From Pterois miles (lineage: Eukaryota; Chordata; Actinopteri; Perciformes; Scorpaenidae): DNA of 64,000 nucleotides. The notes beneath the pieces were generated by a model, which was not told the origin of the DNA, ran no database searches, and was given only the letters and a program-made list of their open reading frames with translations. Positions 11,320 through 22,369 of the stretch are shown one piece after another; position 1 is the first letter of the stretch; each line of letters opens with the position of its first letter. A program made the translations under genes and the position numbers. Location of the stretch: NCBI GenBank assembly GCA_947000775.1, contig CAMQGK010000328.1:3071501-3135500 (forward strand), given 5' to 3'.

Positions 11320-11680
11320 TAGGGATGTTAATAATTAACCGACATCAAGCATCTTAACAATTAAGGCTATCAGTTAAAGGGTTACAAGAAATATTAATAA
11401 TTAATTTAAAAGGTGGGAATAACGTAGAGGAGCGGCTCATCACTCTAAGGAGGAAAGCTGGTCCACCTTAAGAGAGAGCCGGCGCAGATACAGGAAGTTG
11501 GCTCTGGACTTCAGCTGAGGAGTTGTAGCTTGTAGCCTCGTAGCATTTATTCACCGACAAATAAACTGTACACACACTGTCTGCTACAGCTACGTTCACA
11601 GCTACAACACCACCAACAAACCCACACTCACCACCGCCACAAAGACGGTATGTCAGAAAGAGGCCGAGAGCATTCGGAGG
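11320..11680 (+). mobile_element. hAT2 non-autonomous element, partial
   Basis: Starts TAGGGATGTTAATAATTAAC, which is the reverse complement of the right end of the copy at 43690-44223 (ATTAGCATCCCTA). It shares with that copy the words CAGATACAGGAAGTTGGCTC and ACTGTACACACAC. The right part is missing. The TAGGGATG-type end is typical of hAT superfamily ends; the assignment rests on that alone. Confidence 0.6.
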
Positions 11681-11689
11681 ATGGATGGA

Positions 11690-11726
11690 TTTCATAGAGG
11701 AATAGCTTATCTTATCTTATCTTAGA
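11690..11726 (+). mobile_element. L2-type LINE/SINE tail remnant
   Basis: AGGAATAGCTTATC followed by TCTTA repeats, the terminal repeat of the L2-type LINE and SINE1 families in this window. Only the last ~35 bases are present. Confidence 0.5.
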
Positions 11727-11739
11727 TTGATAATAAGGT

Positions 11740-12174
11740 GGTTTCTGAGCAGTTCACACTACAGAAGTGCTCGCCATCCAACCAAAATCTCCAAATGTCA
11801 AAAGTTTTTGATACCAAATCACAACATGTCTTTTTCTATGGTGTTCCTCATGATCTTGGTGTCTTAATGTGATATTTTGGAGGGATTATTGATCATTTCT
11901 ATTAATTCTCGAGTGGTAAAAGTAGTTAGATTTAGCGTCGAATGTGTAACAAATTGAATCAATCCAAAAATTGCTGCAGCAACTTATGAGAAATAATAGA
12001 GCATGGGGATGGAAATCATATACTTCTATCATCGTGTTTAAACCTTTATAGTTGTTAACAATTAAGCATGTCAAATTAATTTCTAGGTTCCAGCTTTCAA
12101 ATGATCTTTGAAGATCCCCCCCTAAAGGACCAAAATAAAAACAGACAAAAACGGGTCTATTGTGGGTCTCGTGG
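11740..12174 (-). mobile_element. pB1 element, left-end fragment
   Basis: Reverse-complement match to the left third of the full pB1 copy: the ACACCAAGACC block (antisense, near 11848-11858), the TGCTGCAGCAA block, and a terminal GGGTCTCGTGG followed by TTAA at 12175-12178. The right two thirds are absent. No coding capacity. Confidence 0.65.
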
Positions 12175-12306
12175 TTAATACAATGCTTTATGTAGAAATA
12201 AATTGTACACATATATAATATTGCATATACAGTATGCTATAATAAAATCAACCAAACTCATTTTCAGCACTGTATTCACAGTATTAGACAAACCATATCT
12301 TTACAG

Positions 12307-12376
12307 AGATGCACTTCAACAAGTGTTTAGGGGTGCCCACCTGCACCATGACAGAGGTGATGGTACGCAGTAAGAG
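12307..12376 (+). other. Candidate internal exon with good splice sites
   Basis: Bounded by ATCTTTACAG on the left and AAGAG/GTAAGTACT on the right, the latter a perfect donor consensus. One frame is open: two bases, 22 codons, two bases. It reads MHFNKCLGVPTCTMTEVMVR then SK and a split R codon. Two other frames contain stops. The donor is the best in the window, but at 70 bases coding status cannot be proved by eye. No protein family recognised. Confidence 0.3.
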
Positions 12377-12382
12377 GTAAGT

Positions 12383-13240
12383 ACTCATGGACAAAAATGA
12401 GCGCCGTAAAATTTCAGTCAAGTCAGCCCAGAAATCACAACTCACAATTTTGCCTCATAAGGCTTTACAATCTGTACAGGATATGACACCCTCTGTCCTT
12501 TACGCGACTCTCTCAGGGCCCTGAAAAGGTGGTGTCAGCCCCTTGAGATGAAAGCTCGAAGACTGCTTTCACTCTGTCACATAAATGTTCAGGCGTAGTG
12601 GTGGCAAGAATGTTTTAGCTCGCCAGTTTGATCCGCTGGACTGTCAGGAAACATCTGATCATAAAAATACTGGAATCACCCCAAAATTGTTCTTTGAATG
12701 TAGAAAAAGTCGCTGAAACCCTCAAACCCACTATAAAAATGAGATATTATGACTTCTTACACACATTCATAATTAACTCTTTTGTTCATGTGCTCACGCT
12801 TCCATTACTCACTGACAACAGCACCACTAACTGGTGATGAGTGCCAGACGTAGGGTGATAAAACCTCTCTGTTCTCCTTGTGTCCTTTCCTCATGAGTCA
12901 TCTTTCCTGTTATCCATTTTTACAAGCAAACAACGACAATGGAAATTGACAGAGGTCAGTGTTTGTGTGCTGATGGTTATGACGGGGCGACACGTTTGGT
13001 TTGGACACTCCAGATTTGCCTTTATGGCTTGTTGGTGTACATCCATTAGCCTCTGGTTAAAAGTCTTTATATAGAACACAAAGGCAGAACCACACAGGTG
13101 TTGGTGGATCAATAAAGCATCAAGAGGACAGTACAGAGCAGCAGCATCAACAAGCTGAATGGTGACTGTACAATCATTTATATGTATGTAGATACCCGTG
13201 TTTCTTTATAAAGACGCACTTTTTATTGTTCAACACCGAC
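12383..13240. other. Unassigned non-coding stretch
   Basis: No repeat family or gene recognised. Confidence 0.4.
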
Positions 13241-13244
13241 AGTA

Positions 13245-13310
13245 TAAGATAAGATAAGATAAGATTTAAGACCTTTATTAATCCCCGGAGGGAAATTCGG
13301 GAGTATAATA
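13245..13310 (-). mobile_element. L2-type LINE 3' tail
   Basis: (AAGAT)n followed by CCTTTATTAATCCCCGGAGG, the reverse complement of a LINE 3' end of the type CCGGGGATTAATAAAGG plus TCTTA repeats. It represents a heavily 5'-truncated insertion on the minus strand. Further LINE 3' UTR may extend to about 13420. Confidence 0.65.
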
Positions 13311-13705
13311 CAGTTTCTTTTTCTGATTAAGAATGTAATAAAAATGTTCACTGAAGGCTATTTCAGTCTGATTCTCTTGGCCAAATAACTGTTAATCTTC
13401 TTCAACAACATATGTCCAAGATAGAAAAAACAAACAAAACTATATTAACCAGGAGACCAGTTTTCATGTCCTATGAGAAACCACAAGTCAAAGTTGATTC
13501 ACGCATTTGTCACATGACTTCCCTATTTCAATTACGGCACTTTTAGAGTTATTTTAACCCAAAAAGCAATCTTTAACTAAACCTAAGTAGTTTTGTTGTG
13601 AAAGGACTGGAGTGGAAATTGGCACATGTTGCTGGACATTCGTAGGAAAACGCACAAAAAATGCGTCGCTGAAAGTCACGCTGAGTCTATGTACATGAAT
13701 TTGGA

Positions 13706-13800
13706 ATGCTAATTTTGAAATTTTTTTTTTAATAACCGACCCTGAGTTAACCGATTATGAACCATTAACAGACAAGATTTGTGCCTCGCATGCAGCGGAG
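13706..13800 (-). mobile_element. hAT2 right-end fragment
   Basis: ATGCTAATTTTGAAATT, then AATAACCGACCCTGAGTTAAC and ACAGACAAGATTTGTGCC, parallel the reverse complement of the right end of the hAT2 copy near 44140-44223. Only this end is preserved. Confidence 0.5.
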
Positions 13801-14552
13801 TGGAATAACCTACAGGTTACCACAAAGTTTATATAATAAATATCAAGTTTTTTTTAGCTATGGTGAAGCATTGAACCATCAATCATTAAATATAGATTTC
13901 TTCAACTCCTTTTTAGATGTAATACTTATTTATGTTGATTATTTGCTGCTTTATGTTTACTGTTCATTTTATTTATTGTTCTTGTTTTGTTTTTTTACTT
14001 ATTTGTTACTTGTTCAAAATAAATAAATAAATAGAAAAAGTGACATAAAATGGCTGTCAATTTCCACTCATACAATACCAACATTAATCCCAATTCTGAC
14101 TGTATGAAAATAATATGCAAGATAGTAGATATCGTTGGTTTTCACGAAGAATGGCGCCGCCGCTTTAAATTGTGGGAAGGCTAAAGGAGCTAATAAAGGA
14201 AGCAGTGAAGCTCCTTTCTTTACATTCGTGGATTTGAACAGCTCTTCTGGGTCATTTCACTCCATTAGGAACCTCACTTCTTTTTTTAAATATATATTTC
14301 ATTTTCAAATTTTTTAGTTAACAAAGCATATAAAACACAAGCAAACACAAACATACCTCTAAATTCTCTCCGTATCTCACCCACATACAAACTAAGAACC
14401 GTACCCAGAAGGAGTAAGGTAGGTAACAATCAATTAAATTAAATATGATAAAATGAAAATAAATACACAAATTAATAAAGAAATCATAAATAACGAGATG
14501 CAGTGTGATGATGCATCAAGTCTGATCATTTTGTCATATCAAATCCGATATA

Positions 14553-16089
14553 CAGTGATGGAAAAAAGTTTTTGAACACCCTTAAAATTTTACACAATCT
14601 CAATATCATGAAATATTTGTGGGAAAAAAAAATCTTTTTGTGTGTTTCAAAAGGTATGGCTGCATTTAACAGACACAAACAAATACAAATGAGATTTTTT
14701 TTTTTGTTTATTGTTTACAAATTCTTGACAGTTTCAATGTCAGTTCTCAACATTGTCGATATCAAAGCCAACAAATAACAGAGAATGTGTTCAAAACTGA
14801 ACAAAAAACAAATAAAGCATCACAACCACACTACCATTAGCACGCAGCAGAGCTCTAATCCTGGCTGGCATGTCTTGTTGAGGGGTAATCTTGTCCCGTT
14901 CTTCTTGAATTACTACTTTTGATTCTTCTAAATTATTTGGATTATGCTTTGAAACAGACCGTTTGATAATCCACCACAGACTTTCAGTGGGGCTCATGTC
15001 TGGGGATTGAGCTGGCCACTCTCAGACCTGGATACTGTGCTCCTGTAGTCATGTTGTACTGGCCCTGGATGTGTGGCAAGGGGCCTTATCTTGTTGAAAC
15101 ATCCAGTTTTGACCTTGACGGAGCAGTGCGTGTGCAGAAGGGAGTTCAATGTGCCATCACAGACAGTGAGATAACCAACAGCAGCAGCACTCATGCATCC
15201 CCAAGCCTCCACCATGCTTAACAGTAGGTACTGTAGATGCTGCAGATAAAGCTTCGCCTGGCCTTCTGCGTACCCTCACATTAGCACGAGGAAGATAAAG
15301 CTGGAAACTGGACTCATCTGACCATAGAATCCTCTTCCATTTCCTGGCTGTCCAGTTCAGTTCTTGTGTGCTTGGACCCAATGACGCTGGGATAACCTCT
15401 GCCTCTCATTGATCAGGATCTTCTTGACAGCCTTGAAGGACCTTAAGCTACGATCTAAAAGTCGGCCACATACAGTGCAGGTGAAACACTGGACACCGGT
15501 TTGGTTTGACGGCTGCTGCTGAAGCTCCTTTGATGTCGTTCAGCGGTTTTCCCTGCACATGTGGCTCAGGATGAGGCCATTTCTTGCTGAAGAAAAACCC
15601 TTGGACGCCCAGATCTTGGTTTGTCTTCCAAGCTGTTGGTTCGTCTGTATTTCTGCAGAGTGTATTCAACTGCTGAAGGACTGCATCTGCACTTCCTGGC
15701 TATCTGGCGGCAGCTGTACCCTTCCTGGCTGAGAATCTGTATCTTCAGGCGTGTTTCCTGCGTTAGGTTCCTTGTTTTAACCATTTTTGTCTCTGAAGAA
15801 CTTTCAAATGTGCTGGTTTTATATAGACACAAAGCACAACAACAAAAAGTGTCTTTTCAATAAAAGGCCCGACCTTCATTAGTGTATCACTGGTACCAAA
15901 ATGACCCAATACTCAAAATGTCACTCAAAATGAATCAATCACTTTTCCATTTTAACGGCTTTTTTAGGAATTGTTTAGTACTTTGGCTGTGACTCTACTA
16001 AAAGAAATTGCACTTGAAGACCTAAGAGTGATTCTTAATGTAATATTTCACAAATGCATGGGGTGTTTGAAAACTTTTTTCCACCACTT
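14553..16089 (-). mobile_element. Tc1-type transposon, complete but dead
   Basis: Terminal inverted repeats of 29 bases are at 14553-14581 (starting CAGTGATGGAAAAAAGTTTT) and 16061-16089, matching at about 25 of 29 positions, with TA at both outer edges (14551-14552, 16090-16091), the target duplicated by Tc1/mariner elements. The length of about 1.54 kb is normal for an autonomous Tc1. Inside, on the minus strand, is a disrupted transposase (next entry). The flanks are AT-rich. Confidence 0.88.
14791..15784 (-). pseudogene. Tc1 transposase pseudogene
   Basis: A DDE transposase that would cut the element at its inverted repeats and paste it at TA sites in the nucleus. The N-terminal paired-like helix-turn-helix is readable (MVKTRNLTQETRLKIQILSQ onward to RSGRPR, from 15784). 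The first catalytic Asp is in ILWSDESSFQ, the second in FQQDKAPCHTS (Asn after Asp replaced by Lys), and the Glu region is TESLWW after PAQSPDMSP. These pieces lie in different frames: there is a shift just after GRPRV, others before the first Asp block and around 15215, and a stop after the second Asp block. It cannot make an active enzyme. Confidence 0.85.
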
Positions 16090-16094
16090 TAGGT

Positions 16095-19075
16095 GTTGGC
16101 AAGGAGTTCATATAGGTTAAATAGGGAGGCCACATGTTCAGAGAGATGTTGTATTCCTTTCTGAGGGTATATGTGATCTTTTCATACAGTGGTTCATTTC
16201 TAAACGCCATCTAGATATGAGGAGATGGGAATCAGACTTCCATGTATTTGCTATACACTTCCTGGTGATGCATAGAGCTATTTCTAAAAACCTTTTTTGA
16301 TAATTTCTTAAAGGTGTACTAATGACTGTGAAGTTCCCTAATAATCACATTTGCGAGTCCAATGGAAACGTAAATCCTGTAAGTTTCATCATAATGTCAG
16401 AGAAGTCGTGCCAAAACGTATTAAGCTTTATACACAACCAGGTGCAATGCAGAAACGAGTCCTCCTGTATACCACATCTAAAACACATATTTCAGGTCTA
16501 AATTTATGCAATCTCTGTGGTGTAAAATAGAGTTGACGAAGAAAGTTATAATGGCTCAATCTGTATCTAGCATTGATAGTGGCTGACACTCTGCATGTTA
16601 GGAACCTTCCTGAGAGAAAATGGTGTTTTTGGCATCTTTACTGTACCAGACAGTCAGATCTGGTGAAAAGAAAAGCTATAGATCAAGATATTCAGACTTT
16701 ATTTACGACTCATCAGAGTGGATAGTATACGGCGTTCACCACTGAAGTTACACCGCAGAGTTATCTCTGTGGTTTCAATGAGGAATGCTTTCAGTGGCAC
16801 TCTGCGGAAACCAAAGGGCAACGAAAAGGCTTTTTCCCACAATGTGACAAATGTCGACTGAAGAAAAATGACCCACAAAAGTTCAACATGTCAAAAAAAA
16901 ATCCCCTAAAGACGTTGTCTTGCAATGACAGCGCCACTGCTATGAGAACCTGCCCTGTTCCTTTATATTCTGGTCACTTCTGTGTTAACACACTGTTCAT
17001 GACCTCAGGGTCGGTGACATACATTAACCGGCAAACACAATCATTTCCATCATCTTTTTTCAATACTGTACGTCACGGTATAGCTGACAGATCCTATGTC
17101 AGAAGCAGCATGTCGATATTGCGGCGTCTGTGTAGGAGACTCTAAATGTCACAGCGAGATTTCAGCCATACATCAATACCAGCACATAGCTGTTTCCCTG
17201 GTTGTGAGGAAATAGCTACGAGATGAGAGGTTCTCACCTGATAGACAGCGACAGCCCGTCAGCACCTTGACAAACAGTAAACTAATGCTCCTCAATATTG
17301 TCTGTGCTGTGTGCGCCTCACAGCTGAGAGTTAAGTCCTCTCCGAGCCACCGAGGAGACATTTAAAGAGCTAAACCTAATAAAGCCTGAGCTGTGAGGAC
17401 TGCCATTTGTCAGCTGAAGAGTATTTCATTACCACAGGATGCTTTATCTGTCCTTTGCATCACTCATATGCATGTGAACCAAACCTGCCAGCGGGGGCAT
17501 AATCAGAGGAATGGAGATGAATATTCAAAAGACGGGACGGGGGGAAAACCTTTCATTGACACATCCAAAAGACAGATATGAATCAATAACACTTTGACTT
17601 TGTGGAGTTTTATTGTGTTTGAATAATGGCCTTCGAATGTGCTAGAAGATTTGGAGCAAATTAAAGTGCACGTCTGATTGGACGTCTGGGCTTTCATTAA
17701 AAAGTTGCCTTCATGCTCCTCTCATCCAAGCTAAACCTACAAATTGTCTGTTTTCGTCTCTGACTTAAATCATCCATCAGCATTTTTATGACAACTTGAT
17801 TTCCTGTTTTGCATAACAAGATTTTATTCACTTTTTTTGGCCTCGCTTTTCAAAGCTTGCTGGGAGATGACGACGCCTCAGGGTTCACCCGATGAGTCTC
17901 GTTGTGGTGTTCGCTCCTCCTCAACAACAGGCTCATGGCAGTTTGTGAAATAGTCACAAGATCAAATCTATTTGTGTACATAGACACTTTCTATGTATTG
18001 TGTGTACACTTTCTATGTAAGTGCTCAGCACTTTCAACAACCTGTTTTTCATGCGTTTCATGGGTTTTCTCCGGGTTCTCCGGTTTCCTCCTGTAGTCCA
18101 ACAACATGCACGCTAACTGATGACTATAAATTGGCCATAGGTGTGAATGTGAGTGTGAATGTTGTCTGTCTCATTGTTTCAGCCCTGTGATGGACTGGCG
18201 ACCCTGAATGGGATAAGCGGTTGCAGATGGATGGATGGATTATTGACATGCGGTTTCACATGAGACACCGGTCTCCTGGGTCCACCCCGACCTCCTCCCT
18301 ATGTGGTGTTCGCCACTCTCTATATTTCCTGGTTCACAATTACATGGATTACATACAAACTGATTTTGTGCTGACCATCAAGAAAAAAATGTGAAATTAG
18401 TGTCTACATTATGTACACAAATCAATAAATTTCGGGACTATTTGCAAAGTGCTGTGTGACTGGGATGTCCTCTGCTAACGCCAGCAGACTCTGTCTTGGG
18501 AATTTCAGGGAGGCAGCCTCTTCCTTTGCCATTGATTTTCTGCAGCAGCTTGTGGGCTAATTGCCCTTATCAAAATCATGACCTGCTAAATGATTGCTGC
18601 CTTTAATCGCCTGCGCCCTCGCCAGCAGCTACTGACATTTAGTACAATTAATTAATGCAAAGACAACAGGGGGTTGGTATCTGCTCTGCCTGGCTAAGAT
18701 GGCAGCTTTCATTATGTAACACGGCCAGGCGAGGCCTCAGAAAGGGGGAGAGCTGGTAGCTGATATCTCACTGTCAGAGAGGCTGAAGCACTGGAGATGC
18801 TCAATTAAAACACCTGGTTGGTTTGACAGGAAGGTAATGCCTTATCCACGTTGAGTTACAAGAGCAACAGTAGGAAATGACCATGCAATAAACCCCTCCA
18901 ATGAACAGCTAATGTCCAGTTAAAGCTTATAGCAACTGTAGGCCTACCAAAATTTGGATTACAGGAAAGTGTAAAGAATGAATTCACCGGTGTGTTTATC
19001 TGCTCTGATGTAAGCTGCAAATGTGAGCATGTTTGGCTAATTAGCTTAAAATAAGTTTATAGTCAGCTAACTACA
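16095..19075. other. Mostly single-copy-looking DNA
   Basis: No gene recognised. A degenerate SINE2 fragment lies at 18055-18238. The stretch 18470-18810 contains TAATTG, AATTAATTAATGCAAAG (octamer-like ATGCAAA next to homeobox-like TAAT cores) and resembles vertebrate developmental enhancers in style. Possible but unproven. Confidence 0.35.
18055..18238 (+). mobile_element. SINE2 (RTE-tailed) fragment, diverged
   Basis: Contains GGTTTTCTCCGGGTTCTCCG, TGATGACTATAAATTGGCCA, TAGGTGTGAATGTGAGTGTG and a tail GGGATAAGCGGTTGCAGATG plus GATG repeats, all collinear with the SINE2 copies at 22854 and 45200. The tRNA-like head is missing and about 40 bases are deleted near the tail. Confidence 0.7.
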
Positions 19076-19079
19076 TAAC

Positions 19080-19283
19080 TACACAGGTTACCAAGCCTTC
19101 AGGAACTGGACTGTGAAGCCAATTTTGGTAGTGGCCAAACCGAGGAATTATGATTTCTGGATCTGTGACCACATGCCATTGGACACAAAAAGATTTTTTT
19201 CCCATGGACCTACACTGGGAAAGAGACGTCTGAAACTCAGAGGATAATTTTTTTTTAGGTAAATCACCTTGAATAGCCCTCAT
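19080..19283 (-). repeat. Family A interspersed repeat, partial
   Basis: Shares CACAAAAAGA, TTTCCCATGGACCTAC, TGGGAAAGAGACGTCTG and GGTAAATCA in order with the family A copy at 42655-43170. It ends at the TTAA where the pB2 element begins. The family's origin is unknown; it has no coding capacity. Confidence 0.5.
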
Positions 19284-19518
19284 TTAACCCTCGTATTGTC
19301 TTCGGGTCAATTTGACCCGATTTCAAAATTTAAAATGCCATAACTTTGGTTTTCTTCCATATAATTGCCTGAAAATTACATGGATGGTTCCACACTGTGG
19401 TCTTTGCAAGTAAAATTAATTATGACTATTTTTGTTAAATTTTGTGTGTTTTATTAAAATTTATAGCACCTGTGGTCTTCCCGGGTCAATTTGACTGCTA
19501 TTGCGCTTTCCAGCCCAG

Positions 19519-19638
19519 TGAACACATGCACACACATGCACACATGTGCACACGCACATACACACGTGCACACACATGCACACACACGTGCACAACCACG
19601 TGCACACACATACACATGCACACACACACACATGCCCG

Positions 19639-19698
<60 letters not shown>

Positions 19699-19721
19699 CA
19701 CGCACGCACGCACGCACACAC
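19519..19721. repeat. (CA)n microsatellite with CATGCA and CGCA variants
   Basis: An imperfect first part of ACACATGCAC and ACGTGCAC words (19519-19640) leads into a pure CA run (about 19647-19697) and then CGCA repeats (19700-19717). Alternating purine-pyrimidine throughout. All long frames read here on both strands (His/Thr or Cys/Val) are artefacts. Confidence 0.95.
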
Positions 19722-19732
19722 TTCAGCAACAA

Positions 19733-20910
19733 CCAGATCATCACAAAGAGCGGCTATGGGTCCAGACTCCGTAGTGGTAGTAGTGATTCCTGCTCTACAT
19801 GGATGACATCAAGCTCAGGAATGAGCGAGAAATAGACTCACTGATCCACACCACCAGGATCTACAGCAACGACGCATGTCATTTGGATTGGTCAAGTGTG
19901 GCTGGATGGTCTCAAAGAGAGGCAGGATGATCAGAACTGAAGGGGTTGACCTACAAGAGGGCAACATAGGTGATATATCCAAGACAGCTATGAGTCCGCT
20001 GCAAGGAAGTCAACCACAGCCAAAAACCTCCAGAGAGTAACGCAAGTCCTGAGAAGCCAGCTGAATGGTAAGAACAAGGTCCGAGCCATCAACAAGTACA
20101 CACTACCAGTCATCAGATACCCCGCTGGGATCATAAGATGGCCAAAGGAGGAGATAGAAGCCACAGATATCAAGACAAGAAAGCTCCTCACCATGAACAG
20201 AGGGTTTCACCCCAAGTCCAGCACCCTGAGGCTGTACACTAACCGGAAAGAGGGAGGCCGAGGACTAGTGAGCATCAGAACCACTGTCCAGGATGAAACA
20301 TGGAAAATCAAAGAATATATTAAGAAAATGGCCCCAAACTGCTAAGTGAATGTCTCAGGCAGCAGAAACCCAACAACAGTGCAGAGGAGGAGGTGGAGCA
20401 GACAACCTGGAGGGACAAGCCCCTACATGGCATGTACCACCATCAAATCGAAGAAGTGGCTGATATCAAGAAAACCTACCAATGGCTGAAAAATGCTGCA
20501 CTGACAGACAGCACAGAGGCTGGAATCATGGCAGCACAAGAACAGGCCCTAAGTACAGAGCCACAGAGACCAGAATCTACCAGAGTTGATGAGACCCAAG
20601 GTGTAGACTGTCCAAAGACGCCCCCTGATATACAGCATATAGTAGCAGGGTGGAAGATGCCAGCTGGATCAGTGTACATGGAGAGGCAAAACCAAGTGGC
20701 TGGAATAGTGTACAGTGTACATCTGCACCCAGTATGGACTAGAAGTACCCAGATCCCAATGGGACATACCACCGAAGGTGGCTGAGAAAAAACTGGGCCA
20801 AGTTTCTGGAGGACTTCAGGTTCCAGACTGAAAAACAGCTCCTGACTAACCAACCGGACATTGTGGTGGTGGATGAAGAGCAGAAGAGGGTGGTGGTGAT
20901 AGATGAGGTC
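19733..20910 (+). pseudogene. LINE pseudogene, restriction-like-endonuclease type
   Basis: Remnant of a site-specific-type LINE ORF. It starts late in the reverse transcriptase domain: ITKSGYGSRLRSG, then the catalytic motif YMDD at 19796-19807. The thumb region follows (peptides NKVRAINKYTLPVIRYPAGI and KEGGRGLVSIRTTVQDE). Then comes the C-terminal domain (DKPLHGMYHHQIEEVADIKK), the site of the zinc knuckle, here damaged (AGWKM where family members have Cys). Last is the start of the PD-(D/E)XK-like endonuclease, DIVVVDEEQKRVVVIDE, where it stops abruptly. Frameshifts and stops separate the pieces. R2/R4-like group, Rex6-like by recollection. It sits inside pB2. Confidence 0.8.
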
Positions 20911-21479
20911 TATTATAACATATATCCCAAAAATTAATGTAAATATTGTGGTAATGTTTTGGAAACAAGTTGACTAAAAGGTGTAACACAGAATAATGTG
21001 ATCATTTTATATTTCATGCTTTTACAAACCAGTCAAACAAGGCCGGGTCAATTTGACCTGCGAGGACAAAAGGTGTGACTATTTGCTGAAAATATTAAAA
21101 ATATTAAAAATTTTGAAATGGTTTCAAAACAATATCCTAACTAAACTTTGTCATATACCTGTCTGTGATATTCTACCAATTTGTGTGCCTCTGATAATAA
21201 CCTTAGTGGAAATAATGCAGAATTTCTGTTTTTTTTTTTTACTAAAAAAACGAGTTATAATTTTATATAAATTAGATCTATCATACCATATATAACAAAA
21301 ATAAATGTAAAATATATGTCAATATGTTGGAAACAAGTTCACTATCAAGGAGAAACAAAAAAATTGGAGATAATTTTACATATCATGCTTTACAAGCAGT
21401 CAAAACAGACCGGGTCAATTTGACCCGGGAGGACAAGAGGTGTATAGTAAATTTGAAGCCAATACGAGGGTTAAATGTG

Positions 21480-21790
21480 CTAAATGCAAAACTGGGATTC
21501 CTACTGCCTCCGTACGCCTCTCAACATTACGACAACTGAGCCGGCAGTTCGTAGCTAACGTTGCTAACAGCACTGAACTTGGAAATACTGGCAGCCCTGC
21601 TGACAGAGCTGATGGTGTTAACCTGGGGGGAACCAGAGGGTGGGTGCTACACCTCCACGACGATGCTGTCGGTTGTTATATTATTTCATTACTGATTCTA
21701 TTATTCTTCATTTTTACTTATATTATCTCATGTGACCTTGGAAGTGCATGTGTAAGCACCTTTGTATCACCTCGTAGGCAGAGCACCTTA
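21480..21790 (+). repeat. Unnamed interspersed repeat (CTAACGTTGCTAAC type)
   Basis: The part around 21545-21680, with GCTAACAGCACTGAAC and ACCAGAGGGTGGGTGCTA, matches 36010-36110 in order and spacing. It has no coding frame and no ends that I could define. Confidence 0.5.
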
Positions 21791-21799
21791 GTTTAACGT

Positions 21800-22040
21800 C
21801 GCTGACACTTATCTTCTTTTTGTTGCTGTGAAAACAGGATCAGCTGCACTCCCTGTTCTCTTTTTATCTAGTTTCAGGGACAGATCATACTTATTATCTA
21901 CATTATTATTGTGATGAATAAAACAAATGAAAGGGAGCAAACGGGCTCCCAGACTGTATCTCCTACTGTCAGTAGTTTCTGTGTTATTTAGCTACACGCC
22001 TTCATGACAATACACTCACTTGGTTTGTTTCACATGAGGG
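21800..22040. other. Unassigned short stretch
   Basis: Nothing recognised. It ends with TTTCACATGAGGG (22028-22040), which is inverted beyond the next SINE. Confidence 0.4.
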
Positions 22041-22041
22041 T

Positions 22042-22367
22042 AAAGAAGAAGAAGAAGAAGAAGAAGAAGATATTCCTTTATTAGTCCCACAGTGGGGAAA
22101 TTCAGTTTTACACTCTGTTGTTCACACAGTACAGTTCACACAGTACATATACATGCGTCAATGGAGAGATGTCAGAGTGAGGGGGCTGCTCCTGACAAGC
22201 GCCCAGAGCAGTTGGGGGTTCGGTGCCTTGCTCAGGGGCACCTCGGCAGTGCCCAAGAGGTAAACTGGCCTCTCCAGCAACCAGTTGGTCTTGGTCCATG
22301 GGGGACTTGAACCGGCATCCTCCGCGTCCTAACCCAAGTCCTTTCAGACTGAGCTACTGCCGCCCCC
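22042..22367 (-). mobile_element. SINE1, near full length
   Basis: Read on the minus strand: GGGGCGGCAGTAGCTCAGTC (tRNA-like head with A box), GGTTCAAGTCC (B box), a body including GGCACTGCCGAGGTGCCCC, and a tail CCCACTGTGGGACTAATAAA followed by GAATATCTTC repeats, seen on plus as (GAA)n at 22044-22070. A tRNA-derived RNA polymerase III element with no protein. Its tail equals that of the L2-type LINE in this window. It is flanked by 13-base inverted (not direct) repeats. Confidence 0.85.
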
Positions 22368-22369
22368 TC

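Larger units (their letters stand above)
19284..21474. mobile_element. pB2 TTAA-flanked (piggyBac-type) element with internal insertions
   Basis: Bounded by TTAA at 19284-19287 and 21471-21474. The ends are inverted repeats, CCCTCGTATTG (left) and CAATACGAGGG (right), and each end carries a subterminal GGGTCAATTTGACC near-palindrome (19314-19327 region and 21414-21427 region). TTAA target duplication points to the piggyBac superfamily, but no transposase is present. Between the ends lie a CA microsatellite and a broken LINE. The right subterminal block occurs twice in tandem, about 20912-21080 and 21285-21450, each with GGAAACAAGTT and GGCCGGGTCAATTTGACC-type sequence. Confidence 0.75.

Noticed and set aside
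17173..17361. Minus-strand frame ending near CTATCAG/GTGAGAAC, a good donor
   Set aside because: The donor is attractive but no acceptor or protein-like composition goes with it.
19442..19835. Several overlapping His/Thr- or Cys/Val-rich frames
   Set aside because: They are translations of the CA microsatellite in all frames.
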